A stretch of DNA of 17,630 bases from JADDRA01 sp051005375 (GTDB taxonomy: Bacteria > Actinomycetota > Acidimicrobiia > Acidimicrobiales > CADCSY01): positions 1 to 17,630 of the forward strand of contig JBPCJK010000163.1 of assembly GCA_051005375.1 (NCBI GenBank), read 5' to 3'. This document shows positions 6,805 through 13,372 of the stretch, piece by piece. The notes beneath the pieces were generated by a model. The model saw nothing but the letters and a program-made list of their open reading frames with translations. It did not search any database and was not told where the DNA came from. The number at the start of each line of letters is the position of its first letter. Position 1 is the first letter of the stretch. The position numbers and the translations under genes were made by a program.

Positions 6805-7614
6805 TTCACCTCTCAGGAGGTGGGCACGGGACTCGGCTCCTGCGGCCGCACCGGTGGCTACGCCGGCGCACACGGCTCCGTAGAGGTCGAGGGAGGCTGC
6901 CCCGGCGTAGCCGGTGGCGTCGAGGGCGGCGACGAGTGGGGCGAAGTCGTGGAGGCGGCCCACGGGCAGGTCGTCGTCGGCGTTGCCCTCGGCGGCGTCG
7001 CCCAGGTGCAGGTGGGCCAGGCGGTCGCCGGCGCGGACCACCACCTCGGCCGGATCTTCGCCGGCGGCGAAGGCGTGGCCGGTGTCGACGAGGACTCCGA
7101 GGCCAGGGACGGCGTCGCACAGGGCGAGGGCCTCGGTGGCCGAGGCCACCGCCGTTCCCGGCTTGTACTCCAGGGCGATCCGCACCCCGGTGGGTGCCAC
7201 CGCCTCGGCCACCTGGCCGAGGCCATGCAACACCGCCTCGGCCCGCGCAGGACCGCCAGGGGGGTCGGCGCCGGGCCACAGCCCCATCGTGCCCAAGCCG
7301 AGCTCGACGCTGGTCCGGGCGGTGACCAGCGCCTGGGCGGCCACCTCTGTCGCCGTCGCCGGTGACGACAGCGCTCGCTCGGGCCAGCGGGCGGCCGGCA
7401 GGGACAGCAGCAGCATGGCCACCGGTACTCCCGTGGAGCGGGCCAGGGCCTGCACCCACTCGAGCCGTTCGGGGGCCAGCTCATCCTCGGCTCGGTACAC
7501 CCCCAACTCGACGCCGTCGAAGCCGCCCTCGGCCACCACCGCCCACACGCCGGAGTCGTCCAGGCCGTTGGGCCAGTGGTTCCAGTCGGCGTCGCACAAC
7601 CGCCAGGCCCTCAC
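6772..7614 (-). CDS. sugar phosphate isomerase/epimerase-like TIM-barrel protein (AP endonuclease 2 fold)
   Basis: A 280-residue protein of the xylose-isomerase-like TIM-barrel superfamily (hydroxypyruvate isomerase, tagatose epimerase, inosose dehydratase). Barrel strands with the usual metal ligands are visible: FDGVELGVY (32-40), IALEYKPG with E149, VLVDTGHA with D177 and H180, and AHLHLGD with H203. The last strand is AASLDLYG; many relatives have Glu where this has D243. It probably isomerises or epimerises a keto-sugar in the same pathway as the adjacent dehydrogenase, aldolase and kinase. The GTG at 7614 overlaps the upstream flavoprotein stop (GTGA), indicating co-translation. The final ten residues (SSANRRFADD) are encoded by the palindrome of repeat copy B and look added rather than ancestral. 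The exact reaction cannot be assigned. Confidence 0.87.
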   Translation of the reverse strand: MRAWRLCDADWNHWPNGLDDSGVWAVVAEGGFDGVELGVYRAEDELAPERLEWVQALARSTGVPVAMLLLSLPAARWPERALSSPATATEVAAQALVTARTSVELGLGTMGLWPGADPPGGPARAEAVLHGLGQVAEAVAPTGVRIALEYKPGTAVASATEALALCDAVPGLGVLVDTGHAFAAGEDPAEVVVRAGDRLAHLHLGDAAEGNADDDLPVGRLHDFAPLVAALDATGYAGAASLDLYGAVCAGVATGAAAGAESRAHLLRGESSANRRFADD

Positions 7615-8798
7615 GCCAGACCGCCGACCGGGTCACTGACGGCGTCACCGGCCTCGCCGTCGCTACCGACCGGGCCACCGACGGCGTAGCCCACCTGGCC
7701 GAGGCGGACCAGTGTGGCCCGGCGCACGGGGGCGGTCTGGGCCTGCACCATGTGGAACAGGGCCTCCCGGGCCAGGCGCTGGGGCGGCGCCGACTTCGCC
7801 ATGCCGGCGCCGGCGGCGGCCGCCACTAGGGCGGTGGCCGCCCGCACCCCCAGCTCCAGGGCGTGGGCCCGCAGCGCCAGTCGCTCTTCGATGGCCTCCT
7901 CGGTGGGCACCTCGTCGAGCAGGCGATAGGCCTCGGCCCGCACCTGGGCGGCCTCGGCGGCCAGCTGCCTGGCCAGGGCCACCCCGGCGGGTTCGTGCCG
8001 ATGCCGGGCGGCGTCCTCCAGCTTGGCCACCACGGAGTCGATGAGGCCGAACACCGCCGGGGTGACGTTGGCCGTCTTGTTGGCATCCGACCGGCGCCAC
8101 TCGTCCAGGGCCACCACGTCGACTACGTCGGCGGCGAGGACGACGACCCCGTCGAAGTCCAGGCGCACCGTGCCGGTGGCCTCCATGGCCGCCAGCGCCA
8201 GCCTCGGCGACGGGAGGAGCCCGGGTTGGGCCCGTCCCGTCAGCAGGGCGAGCACAGCTTGGTCGTCGGACGTCACCGCCCCCACCAGGAACACCTCGGC
8301 CAGACCCCAGCTCGTGACCCACGAGGCGGTGCCGTCGAGGACCCAGGCGCCCTCCTTGTCGGGCGCCGGCCTGGCCCGCACCGTCGGTCCTCCGGAGCGG
8401 CGCAGGTGGGCCACCGCCACCCCCCCCAGGGCGCCCCGGCACAGCCGTGGCAACCATCGCTGTCGGAGCTCGGTGTTGCCTGAACGGGCCAGGGTGCGCA
8501 CCGGGGTGGCGTGCTGGGTCCACACGAACCAGGTGGTGCCGTCGGCTCCGGACAGCAGCTCGGTGACCCGGCGCACCACCGGCGGCGGGGCGTCCGTGCC
8601 GCCGGCGTCGACCGGCCCGAGGAGGCCGAGCAGTCCGGCGGCGGCGAGGGCCTCGACGTGGCTGGGGGGGACGCCCTCGATGTCAACCCGCTCGGCTTGA
8701 GGAGCCAGCAACTCCCGGCACAGCCGGCTGGCCGCCCGCACCCGGGGATCGTCGTCCAGGCGGAGGGCGGCGTCGAGGCAGGGAGCGGTATCAGGCAT
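7611..8798 (-). CDS. acyl-CoA dehydrogenase-fold flavoprotein
   Basis: A 395-residue protein with the three-part acyl-CoA dehydrogenase layout: helical N-terminus, a middle beta domain (WVLDGTASWVTSWGLAEVFLVGAV, 152-175) and a C-terminal four-helix bundle. The usual TEP-x-GSD flavin/substrate loop is degenerate (VAVAHLRRSGGPTVRARP, 127-144). The usual catalytic EGT of the C-terminal bundle reads AQT (353-355, in HMVQAQTAPVRRATL), so the standard Glu base is missing. Such sequences often belong to flavin monooxygenases or unassigned ACAD-like enzymes rather than true fatty acyl-CoA dehydrogenases. The ATG at 8798 is taken as the start: TACAGT lies seven bases upstream and there is no ribosome-binding site. 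It is the first gene of the minus-strand operon. The C-terminus carries a 14-residue duplication. Confidence 0.85.
   Translation of the reverse strand: MPDTAPCLDAALRLDDDPRVRAASRLCRELLAPQAERVDIEGVPPSHVEALAAAGLLGLLGPVDAGGTDAPPPVVRRVTELLSGADGTTWFVWTQHATPVRTLARSGNTELRQRWLPRLCRGALGGVAVAHLRRSGGPTVRARPAPDKEGAWVLDGTASWVTSWGLAEVFLVGAVTSDDQAVLALLTGRAQPGLLPSPRLALAAMEATGTVRLDFDGVVVLAADVVDVVALDEWRRSDANKTANVTPAVFGLIDSVVAKLEDAARHRHEPAGVALARQLAAEAAQVRAEAYRLLDEVPTEEAIEERLALRAHALELGVRAATALVAAAAGAGMAKSAPPQRLAREALFHMVQAQTAPVRRATLVRLGQVGYAVGGPVGSDGEAGDAVSDPVGGLA
7624..7687 (-). repeat. 42 bp-spaced direct repeat at the 3' end of the flavoprotein gene
   Basis: The 22-mers at 7624-7645 and 7666-7687 match at all but two positions (TCACT against CCACC in the middle), 42 bp apart, which is 14 codons. 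They encode YAVGGPVGSDGEAG followed by DAVSDPVGGLA, a duplicated Gly/Val/Asp-rich tail. This is probably a recent in-frame slippage or duplication. Confidence 0.7.
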
Positions 8799-8811
8799 CG
8801 TCGATACTGTA
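8799..8811 (-). promoter_or_regulatory. candidate leaderless promoter of the minus-strand operon
   Basis: On the minus strand TACAGT (8811-8806) precedes the flavoprotein ATG by seven bases. It fits TANNNT and would place transcription initiation at or near the A of ATG. No good -35 hexamer is seen. Confidence 0.45.
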
Positions 8812-8833
8812 GTTTCGACGGGTCCGTTTTCTT

Positions 8834-8879
8834 CACCCGGTGTTGTTGCCTGGTCAAACTTCGGTTGTAGCCTGGGGTG
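8834..8879 (+). promoter_or_regulatory. candidate leaderless promoter of the radical SAM-phn operon
   Basis: TTGCCT (8846-8851) and TAGCCT (8868-8873) are 16 bases apart and resemble -35 and -10 boxes. Six bases separate the -10 from the ATG at 8880 and no Shine-Dalgarno sequence is present. Just upstream is the 9 bp palindrome CACCCGGTG (8834-8842), a possible operator half-way between the two divergent start codons. Confidence 0.5.
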
Positions 8880-10622
8880 ATGCGACTGGGGGTGTGCGGG
8901 GGGGTCTACTCGAATCCCTACGCCCTGCGCGCCTTTCTCGACGACGCCCGGGCCCGGGGCTGCGAGCGCCTCTTCTGCCTGGGTGACCTGGGCGGCTTCG
9001 GCGCCGAACCCGACGCCATCTGGCCGCTGCTGGTCGAAAACGGCGTTGAGTGCATCGCCGGCAACTACGACGTGGCCATCGGCAGGGGCGACGACGACTG
9101 CGGGTGCGGGTACCGCGATCCTCGCGACAACGAGTTCGCCCAGCTCATCTACGACTTCACCAAGGCCCACACCAGCGCCGACTTCGCCGCCTGGATGCGC
9201 ACCCTGGCCACCGAGCACCGAGAGCGCATCGAGGGCCTCGACCTCCACCTCGTCCACGGCTCACCGTTGGTGCTCAACGACTTCTTCTGGGAGTCGCTCG
9301 GCGACGACGAGGTCCGGGAGCGGCTTGAGGCCAGCGGCGCCGACGTCGTGTGCTGCACCCACACCGGGCTGCCCTGGACCAAGCGGGTGGACGGATGCCT
9401 GGTGGTCAACGTCGGTGCGCTGGGCCGGCCGGCCAACGACGGGCGCAGGGAGGTCTGGTACGCGGTGATCGACCTCGAAGACGGCCACGCCGACGCCGAG
9501 CTCGTCCCCCTGGCCTACGACTGGCAGGCGCAGTCCGCCTCCATGCGGGCGGCGGGGCTGCCCGAGCCCTTCGTGGAGACGGTCGAGACCGGGTGGTGGA
9601 CCACCTGCCTGGAGGTGGTCCCTCCCCTGGAGCGCTCCCGCGGCCGCTACCAGCTCTACCGCAGCGCGGTGCCGTCCGGCTTCGCCGAGGGCGGCGTGGG
9701 CTGGGCCGATCCTCCCGAGGTCGTCGACGACGGCCTGCCGGTGGTCCCGCTGTTCGGTTCGCCGCTGTTCCCGCCCCGCCTGTGGATCTACACCAACTTC
9801 CACTGCAACCTGCGCTGCGCCTACTGCTCGGTGGCCTCCTCGCCCACCGCCCGGCGACGGTCGATGCCCATGGAGCGGTTCTCCTCCTTGGTCGACGAGG
9901 CGGTGAGCGAGGGCTTCACCGAGGTGTACGTGACCGGGGGCGAGCCCTTCCTCGAGCCCGACATCGTCGACATGATCCTCTACGCCAGCGAGCGCATCGA
10001 CACCGTGGTGCTCACCAACGCCATGCTGTTCAAGGGTCGCCAGCTCCTCGAGCTCAAGCGGCTGGTCGGAGCTCGTCGCTCGGGCTCGCCCCGAAATCCT
10101 CCTGTCGACGTCGGCGCCAGGACAGCAGACGGATTCCGGAGCTCGCTGGTGCTGCAGACCTCCATCGACGGGGCCCGTCCCGAGACCCACGACCGCAACC
10201 GGGGCCAAGGCTCGTGGGCCAGGGCCATGGAGGGCCTGGCCATCGGCTGCGAGCTGGGGCTGGCCATGAGGGTGGGCCTGACCGAGACGCCGGACAACGC
10301 CCACGAGGTGCCCGAGCTCCGGAGGCTGCTGGCGGGAATGGGCATCACCGGCCGTGACTTCGCGGTGCGGCCGCTCATCCAGCGGGGCTTCTCCGACACC
10401 GGGATCCACGTCGACGACACCAACACCGTGCCCGAGCTGTCGGTGTCGATGGACGGCGTCCACTGGCACCCGGCCGGCGCCGATGTCGACACCAGCCCCG
10501 ACCTGCTACTGGCCGTCGGCGAGGTGCCCCTGGCCGAGGCCAAGCGCCTGGCCGTCGAGCGCTTCCTCGCCCTGCGCCAAGCCGACGGGTCACTCCCCCA
10601 CATCTACAACTGCGCCGTCTGA
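8880..10622 (+). CDS. metallophosphoesterase-like / radical SAM fusion protein
   Basis: A 580-residue cytoplasmic two-domain protein. Residues 1 to about 250 follow the calcineurin/YfcE-like metallophosphoesterase plan: LGDLGGFGAEPD (34-45), IAGNYD (59-64), LVHGSP (124-129), THTGLPW (160-166), with a distinctive DDDCGCGYRDPRDN segment (71-84). The usual first metal motif D-x-H is not seen; the sequence there is VCGGVYSNPYAL (5-16). A linker with GWWTTCLE leads to the radical SAM domain: the 4Fe-4S motif CNLRCAYC (C309, C313, C316) and the SAM-binding TGGEP (352-356). It ends IYNCAV without a recognisable SPASM cysteine set. Residues 396-422 look like an insertion. The ATG at 8880 is preferred over the adjacent GTG at 8877 because of the TAGCCT spacing. 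It lies 41 bp upstream of phnD, so it likely shares an operon and a substrate with the transporter. The reaction is unknown. Confidence 0.88.
   Translation: MRLGVCGGVYSNPYALRAFLDDARARGCERLFCLGDLGGFGAEPDAIWPLLVENGVECIAGNYDVAIGRGDDDCGCGYRDPRDNEFAQLIYDFTKAHTSADFAAWMRTLATEHRERIEGLDLHLVHGSPLVLNDFFWESLGDDEVRERLEASGADVVCCTHTGLPWTKRVDGCLVVNVGALGRPANDGRREVWYAVIDLEDGHADAELVPLAYDWQAQSASMRAAGLPEPFVETVETGWWTTCLEVVPPLERSRGRYQLYRSAVPSGFAEGGVGWADPPEVVDDGLPVVPLFGSPLFPPRLWIYTNFHCNLRCAYCSVASSPTARRRSMPMERFSSLVDEAVSEGFTEVYVTGGEPFLEPDIVDMILYASERIDTVVLTNAMLFKGRQLLELKRLVGARRSGSPRNPPVDVGARTADGFRSSLVLQTSIDGARPETHDRNRGQGSWARAMEGLAIGCELGLAMRVGLTETPDNAHEVPELRRLLAGMGITGRDFAVRPLIQRGFSDTGIHVDDTNTVPELSVSMDGVHWHPAGADVDTSPDLLLAVGEVPLAEAKRLAVERFLALRQADGSLPHIYNCAV
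10065..10145 (+). other. putative in-frame insertion in the radical SAM gene
   Basis: These 81 bases encode 27 residues (396-422), rich in Arg, Gly, Ser and Pro, placed between LLELKRL and LVLQTSIDG, two segments normally joined by a short loop in radical SAM barrels. The 9-mer CGGAGCTCG occurs at 10067-10075 and again at 10137-10145, bracketing the stretch, and GGCTCGCCCCGA and CGTCGGCGCC inside it resemble parts of the intergenic repeat family. No frame is broken. It could be a repeat fragment or a natural loop. Confidence 0.35.
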
Positions 10623-10663
10623 AACCGGCTCCGCGCCGGAAACGTCCCCACGAAAGGATCAAC

Positions 10664-11572
10664 ATGCGCATTCGACGTCTCGTTCTGGCCGTCCTGAGCG
10701 TGGTGGCCCTGGTCACCCTGGCTGCCTGTGGTGGCGGAGGTGGCAGTGACCAGGCCGCCGGCGGTGGCGGGGGCCAGGCTCCGAAGACCCTGCGCTTCGG
10801 CGTCGGGCCCTTCCTCCCCTCCGCCTCGGACACCCGGGCCGCCTACGAGCCGTTCTTCAAGTACCTGGCCGACGAGCTCGGTACCGACTACGAGCTGGAC
10901 GTCACCGCCGACTTCGCCGGCATCTCCGTGGCCTTGGCCAACGACCAGGTCGACCTGGCTTGGATGGGCCCCTATGGCTACGTGTTGGCCAACAACGACT
11001 CCGGCGCCCAGGCCATCGCCACCGTCAACTACGAGGGCAAGCCCATCTACCACTCCATCGTGGTCGGTCCTCCCGACTCGCCGGTCAAGAACTGGCCCGA
11101 CGACGCCAAGGGCATGTCCAGCTCCTTCACCGAAGTGGCCTCCACCTCGGGCTGGCTCATCCCCACCTACGTCCTCAGCCAACGGGGTATCGACCCCATG
11201 ACCTTCTTCGAGTACTCCGAGGGCGCCGCCCATCCCGCCAACGAGATCGCAGTGGCCACCGGTCGGGTCGACCTGGCCACCGACTACGACCGGAACCGCC
11301 AGGCCATGATCGACAGCGGCGACCTCAAGCCCGACGCCACCAAGGTGGTGTGGACCTCCGAGCCGCTGCCCAACGACGCCATTGCCGTGCGCTCTGGGTT
11401 CGACCCCGAGCTGGCCCGGCGCATCCAGGACATCCTGGTGAAGATCACCCCCGAGCAGGCCAAGGACTTCATGCCCGAGCACTACACCGGCTTCGTGAGC
11501 GCCTCTGATGCCAGCTACAAGCTCATCAAGGACGCCGCCGTGAGCCTGGGCAAGCTCAAGGGCCAGAGCTGA
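10664..11572 (+). CDS. phnD: PhnD-type phosphate/phosphonate/phosphite-binding lipoprotein
   Basis: A 302-residue solute-binding protein for an ABC importer. It has an n-region MRIRR, a hydrophobic stretch, and the lipobox LAAC with C22 as the lipidated residue, followed by a Gly-rich linker (23-40), so it is anchored outside the membrane. Family landmarks are LRFGVGPFLPSAS at the start of lobe 1, DLAWMGPYGYVLA (97-109) and ASTSGWLIPTYVL, whose STSG (160-163) is the anion-binding turn of PhnD/PtxB-type proteins. The ATG has AAAGGA five bases upstream. PhnD-like proteins bind phosphonates, phosphite, hypophosphite or related oxyanions; residue-level specificity cannot be read here. It is followed by a permease and an ATPase gene in the order D-E-C, and preceded by the radical SAM fusion. 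Confidence 0.92.
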   Translation: MRIRRLVLAVLSVVALVTLAACGGGGGSDQAAGGGGGQAPKTLRFGVGPFLPSASDTRAAYEPFFKYLADELGTDYELDVTADFAGISVALANDQVDLAWMGPYGYVLANNDSGAQAIATVNYEGKPIYHSIVVGPPDSPVKNWPDDAKGMSSSFTEVASTSGWLIPTYVLSQRGIDPMTFFEYSEGAAHPANEIAVATGRVDLATDYDRNRQAMIDSGDLKPDATKVVWTSEPLPNDAIAVRSGFDPELARRIQDILVKITPEQAKDFMPEHYTGFVSASDASYKLIKDAAVSLGKLKGQS

Positions 11573-11583
11573 CGTTCGCCCCC

Positions 11584-11632
11584 GTTCTTTCGTCCGAGAG
11601 AGGCACCAGGTGCCCCTGAGGGACGAAAGAAC
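11584..11632 (+). promoter_or_regulatory. nested hairpin enclosing the phnE ribosome-binding site and start codon
   Basis: A perfect 12 bp inverted repeat, GTTCTTTCGTCC (11584-11595) and GGACGAAAGAAC (11621-11632), encloses a 25-base loop. The loop holds GAGAGAGG, the best Shine-Dalgarno match for phnE, and a second stem, GGCAC (11602-11606) with GTGCC (11610-11614), that pairs the GTG start codon itself. No T-run follows. It may lower phnE/phnC translation relative to phnD, stabilise the phnD message, or act as a conditional translation switch. Confidence 0.65.
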
Positions 11633-12452
11633 GCAGGAGGCGGTGCGCCAGCCGGCTGGCGTGGCCAATCGGGCCGCTCCGCTGATCCCGCCTCGGCCGC
11701 GCCGGTGGCGACGGGGCACCCTGGTGGTGGCGGTGGTGGCCGCCTACGCGGTCAGCCTGCGTCTGGCCGAGGTCGACCTGCGGGCGCTGGTCGAGGGCCT
11801 GCCCACCATGGCCGGCTGGGCCGCCGAAGCGTGGCCGCCGTCGTTGGAGGAGCTGGACCTGGTCCTGCTCCGGACGGCGGAGACGGTGGCCATCGCCCTG
11901 GTCGGCACCACGGCGGCGGCGGTGGTGGCGCTGGTCGCCTGCGTCCCTGCCGCCCGCAACCTGACCCCGGGCCGGTGGCTGCGGGTGCCCGTCCGCTGGG
12001 TGCTGAACACGTGCCGAGGTATCGACTCGTTCGTGTTCGCCCTGCTGTTCGTGGCTGCGGTCGGCCTGGGCCCGTTCGCCGGGGTCCTGGGCGTGGCCTT
12101 CCACACCTTCGGGAGCATGGGCAAGCTCTTCGCCGAGGCCATCGAGGGCATGGCCCCGGGCCCCATCGAGGCGGCCGAGCTCACCGGTGCCAGCCGCCTC
12201 AAGGTGATGAGCTGGGCCCTGCTGCCCGACATCGCCCCCGGCCTGGTGTCGGTGGCCCTGTACATGTTCGAGTTCAACATCCGGGCCTCCATCGTCCTCG
12301 GCGTGGTCGGCGCCGGTGGGATCGGCCAGCAACTCAAGAACGCCGTCGACCTGCTCGACTTCCCCCGGCTGTTGACCATCATCCTGGTCGTCCTGGCCCT
12401 GGTGACCCTAGTCGACCAGCTGTCGGCCCGGGTGCGGGCGAGGCTCGGGTGA
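11610..12452 (+). CDS. phnE: PhnE-type ABC transporter permease
   Basis: A 280-residue inner-membrane permease that forms the channel of the importer. Hydrophobic segments lie near residues 37-55, 90-115, 138-165, 208-235 and 253-270. The EAA loop that docks on the ATPase is EAIEGMAPGPIEAAELTGAS...ALLPDIAPG (176-211), the standard PhnE pattern. The GTG at 11610 has GAGAGAGG six bases upstream; an alternative GTG at 11643 follows AGGAGG by only two bases and would remove 11 polar residues. The stop overlaps the phnC start (GTGA). Only one permease gene is present, so the channel is probably a homodimer. The start is buried in a nested hairpin. Confidence 0.9.
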   Translation: MPLRDERTQEAVRQPAGVANRAAPLIPPRPRRWRRGTLVVAVVAAYAVSLRLAEVDLRALVEGLPTMAGWAAEAWPPSLEELDLVLLRTAETVAIALVGTTAAAVVALVACVPAARNLTPGRWLRVPVRWVLNTCRGIDSFVFALLFVAAVGLGPFAGVLGVAFHTFGSMGKLFAEAIEGMAPGPIEAAELTGASRLKVMSWALLPDIAPGLVSVALYMFEFNIRASIVLGVVGAGGIGQQLKNAVDLLDFPRLLTIILVVLALVTLVDQLSARVRARLG

Positions 12453-13246
12453 GCGGACCGGACGGACACGACACAGGCGCACCGGTGCTCTCGGTACGGG
12501 GTCTGGGCCACGCCTACGGGGGAACCACGGTGCTACACGACGTCTCCTTCGACGTCCGCCCCGGCGAGGTGGTGGCGGTGGTGGGACCCAGCGGTGCGGG
12601 CAAGACCACGCTGTTTCGCGCCATCACCCGGTTGCTGGCACCGGACCTCGGCCAGGTGCAGGTGGCCGGACGGGATCTGGCCACGCTCCAGGGCGCCGAG
12701 CTGCGCCACGCCCGGCGCCAGGTCGGCCTGATCTTCCAGCAGTACAACCTGGTGCGGCGGCTCAACGCCATCGAGAACGTCCTGGTCGGGCGCCTGGCCC
12801 AGCTCCCGTGCTGGCGGGTCCTGACCCGCCGCCCCGGCGCCGACGAGCGCGACCTGGCCATGGCCTGCCTGGAGCGGGTGGGGTTGGCGGCCTTTGCCGG
12901 GGCCAGGGCCGACAAGCTGTCGGGGGGCCAGCAGCAGCGGGTCGCCATCGCCCGGGTCCTGGCCCAGCGCAGCCCCGTGGTGCTGGCCGACGAGCCGGTG
13001 GCCAGCCTCGACCCGGCCTCGGCCGCCGACGTGCTCGCCACCCTGTCGGCCATCGCCCGTGACGACGGGATCGCCGTGGTCTGCAGCCTCCACCAGGTGG
13101 ACCTGGTCGCCGGCTTCGCTGACCGGGTCATCGGCCTGCGGGCCGGGTCGCTACTGCTCGACGTCCCCGTCGACGACTTCGGCGCCGACCAGCGGGCGGT
13201 GGTGTACGGCCCCCGCCCGCCACCCTCCCTGGTCAGGGGACCCTGA
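12449..13246 (+). CDS. phnC: PhnC-type ABC transporter ATP-binding protein
   Basis: A 265-residue nucleotide-binding subunit that powers the PhnDE importer from the cytoplasmic face. All ABC motifs are intact: Walker A GPSGAGKTT (46-54), Q-loop LIFQQYNLV (94-102) leading into the PhnC-typical RRLNAIENVLVGRL, signature LSGGQQQR (157-164), Walker B VVLADEP (177-183) with E182 as the catalytic base, D-loop ASLD and the switch His in CSLHQVDL (H215). The GTG at 12449 overlaps the phnE stop by four bases, and the N-terminus SGPDGHDTGAPVLSVRGLGHAY is natural. The last gene of the operon. Confidence 0.93.
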   Translation: MSGPDGHDTGAPVLSVRGLGHAYGGTTVLHDVSFDVRPGEVVAVVGPSGAGKTTLFRAITRLLAPDLGQVQVAGRDLATLQGAELRHARRQVGLIFQQYNLVRRLNAIENVLVGRLAQLPCWRVLTRRPGADERDLAMACLERVGLAAFAGARADKLSGGQQQRVAIARVLAQRSPVVLADEPVASLDPASAADVLATLSAIARDDGIAVVCSLHQVDLVAGFADRVIGLRAGSLLLDVPVDDFGADQRAVVYGPRPPPSLVRGP

Positions 13247-13255
13247 CCCCGATCA

Positions 13256-13289
13256 CCTCGATCGCCTCGACCCGCCTCGACAGCCTCGC
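13256..13289 (+). repeat. short phased direct repeats downstream of phnC
   Basis: CCTCGA begins at 13256, 13265 and 13275, with CCTCGC at 13284, a spacing of 9-10 bases, roughly one helical turn. It lies in the phnC-YczE gap (13247-13372), beginning nine bases after the phnC stop. It could be a protein-binding array or simple low-complexity DNA. No terminator-like T-tract is visible nearby. Confidence 0.35.
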
Positions 13290-13335
13290 CCCATGACGGG
13301 GCCGGGATCGCTTTGGCAGAGGGGGGAGGAAAACC

Positions 13336-13366
13336 GGGTGCGCCTGTGGGTGCGCCCTCTTACCCT
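13336..13366 (+). promoter_or_regulatory. candidate promoter with tandem operator upstream of the YczE-like gene
   Basis: The 9-mer GGGTGCGCC occurs twice, at 13336-13344 and 13348-13356, 12 bases start to start, just upstream of TACCCT (13361-13366). TACCCT is six bases before the GTG at 13373, matching the leaderless pattern elsewhere in the window. The direct repeats overlap the place a -35 box would occupy, so a regulator could bind there. Confidence 0.4.
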
Positions 13367-13372
13367 TGGCGA

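Noticed and set aside
10065..10145. The bracketing 9-mers as a simple target-site duplication
   Set aside because: The copies are 70 bp apart, not a multiple of three, so precise removal of one copy plus the intervening DNA would break the reading frame.
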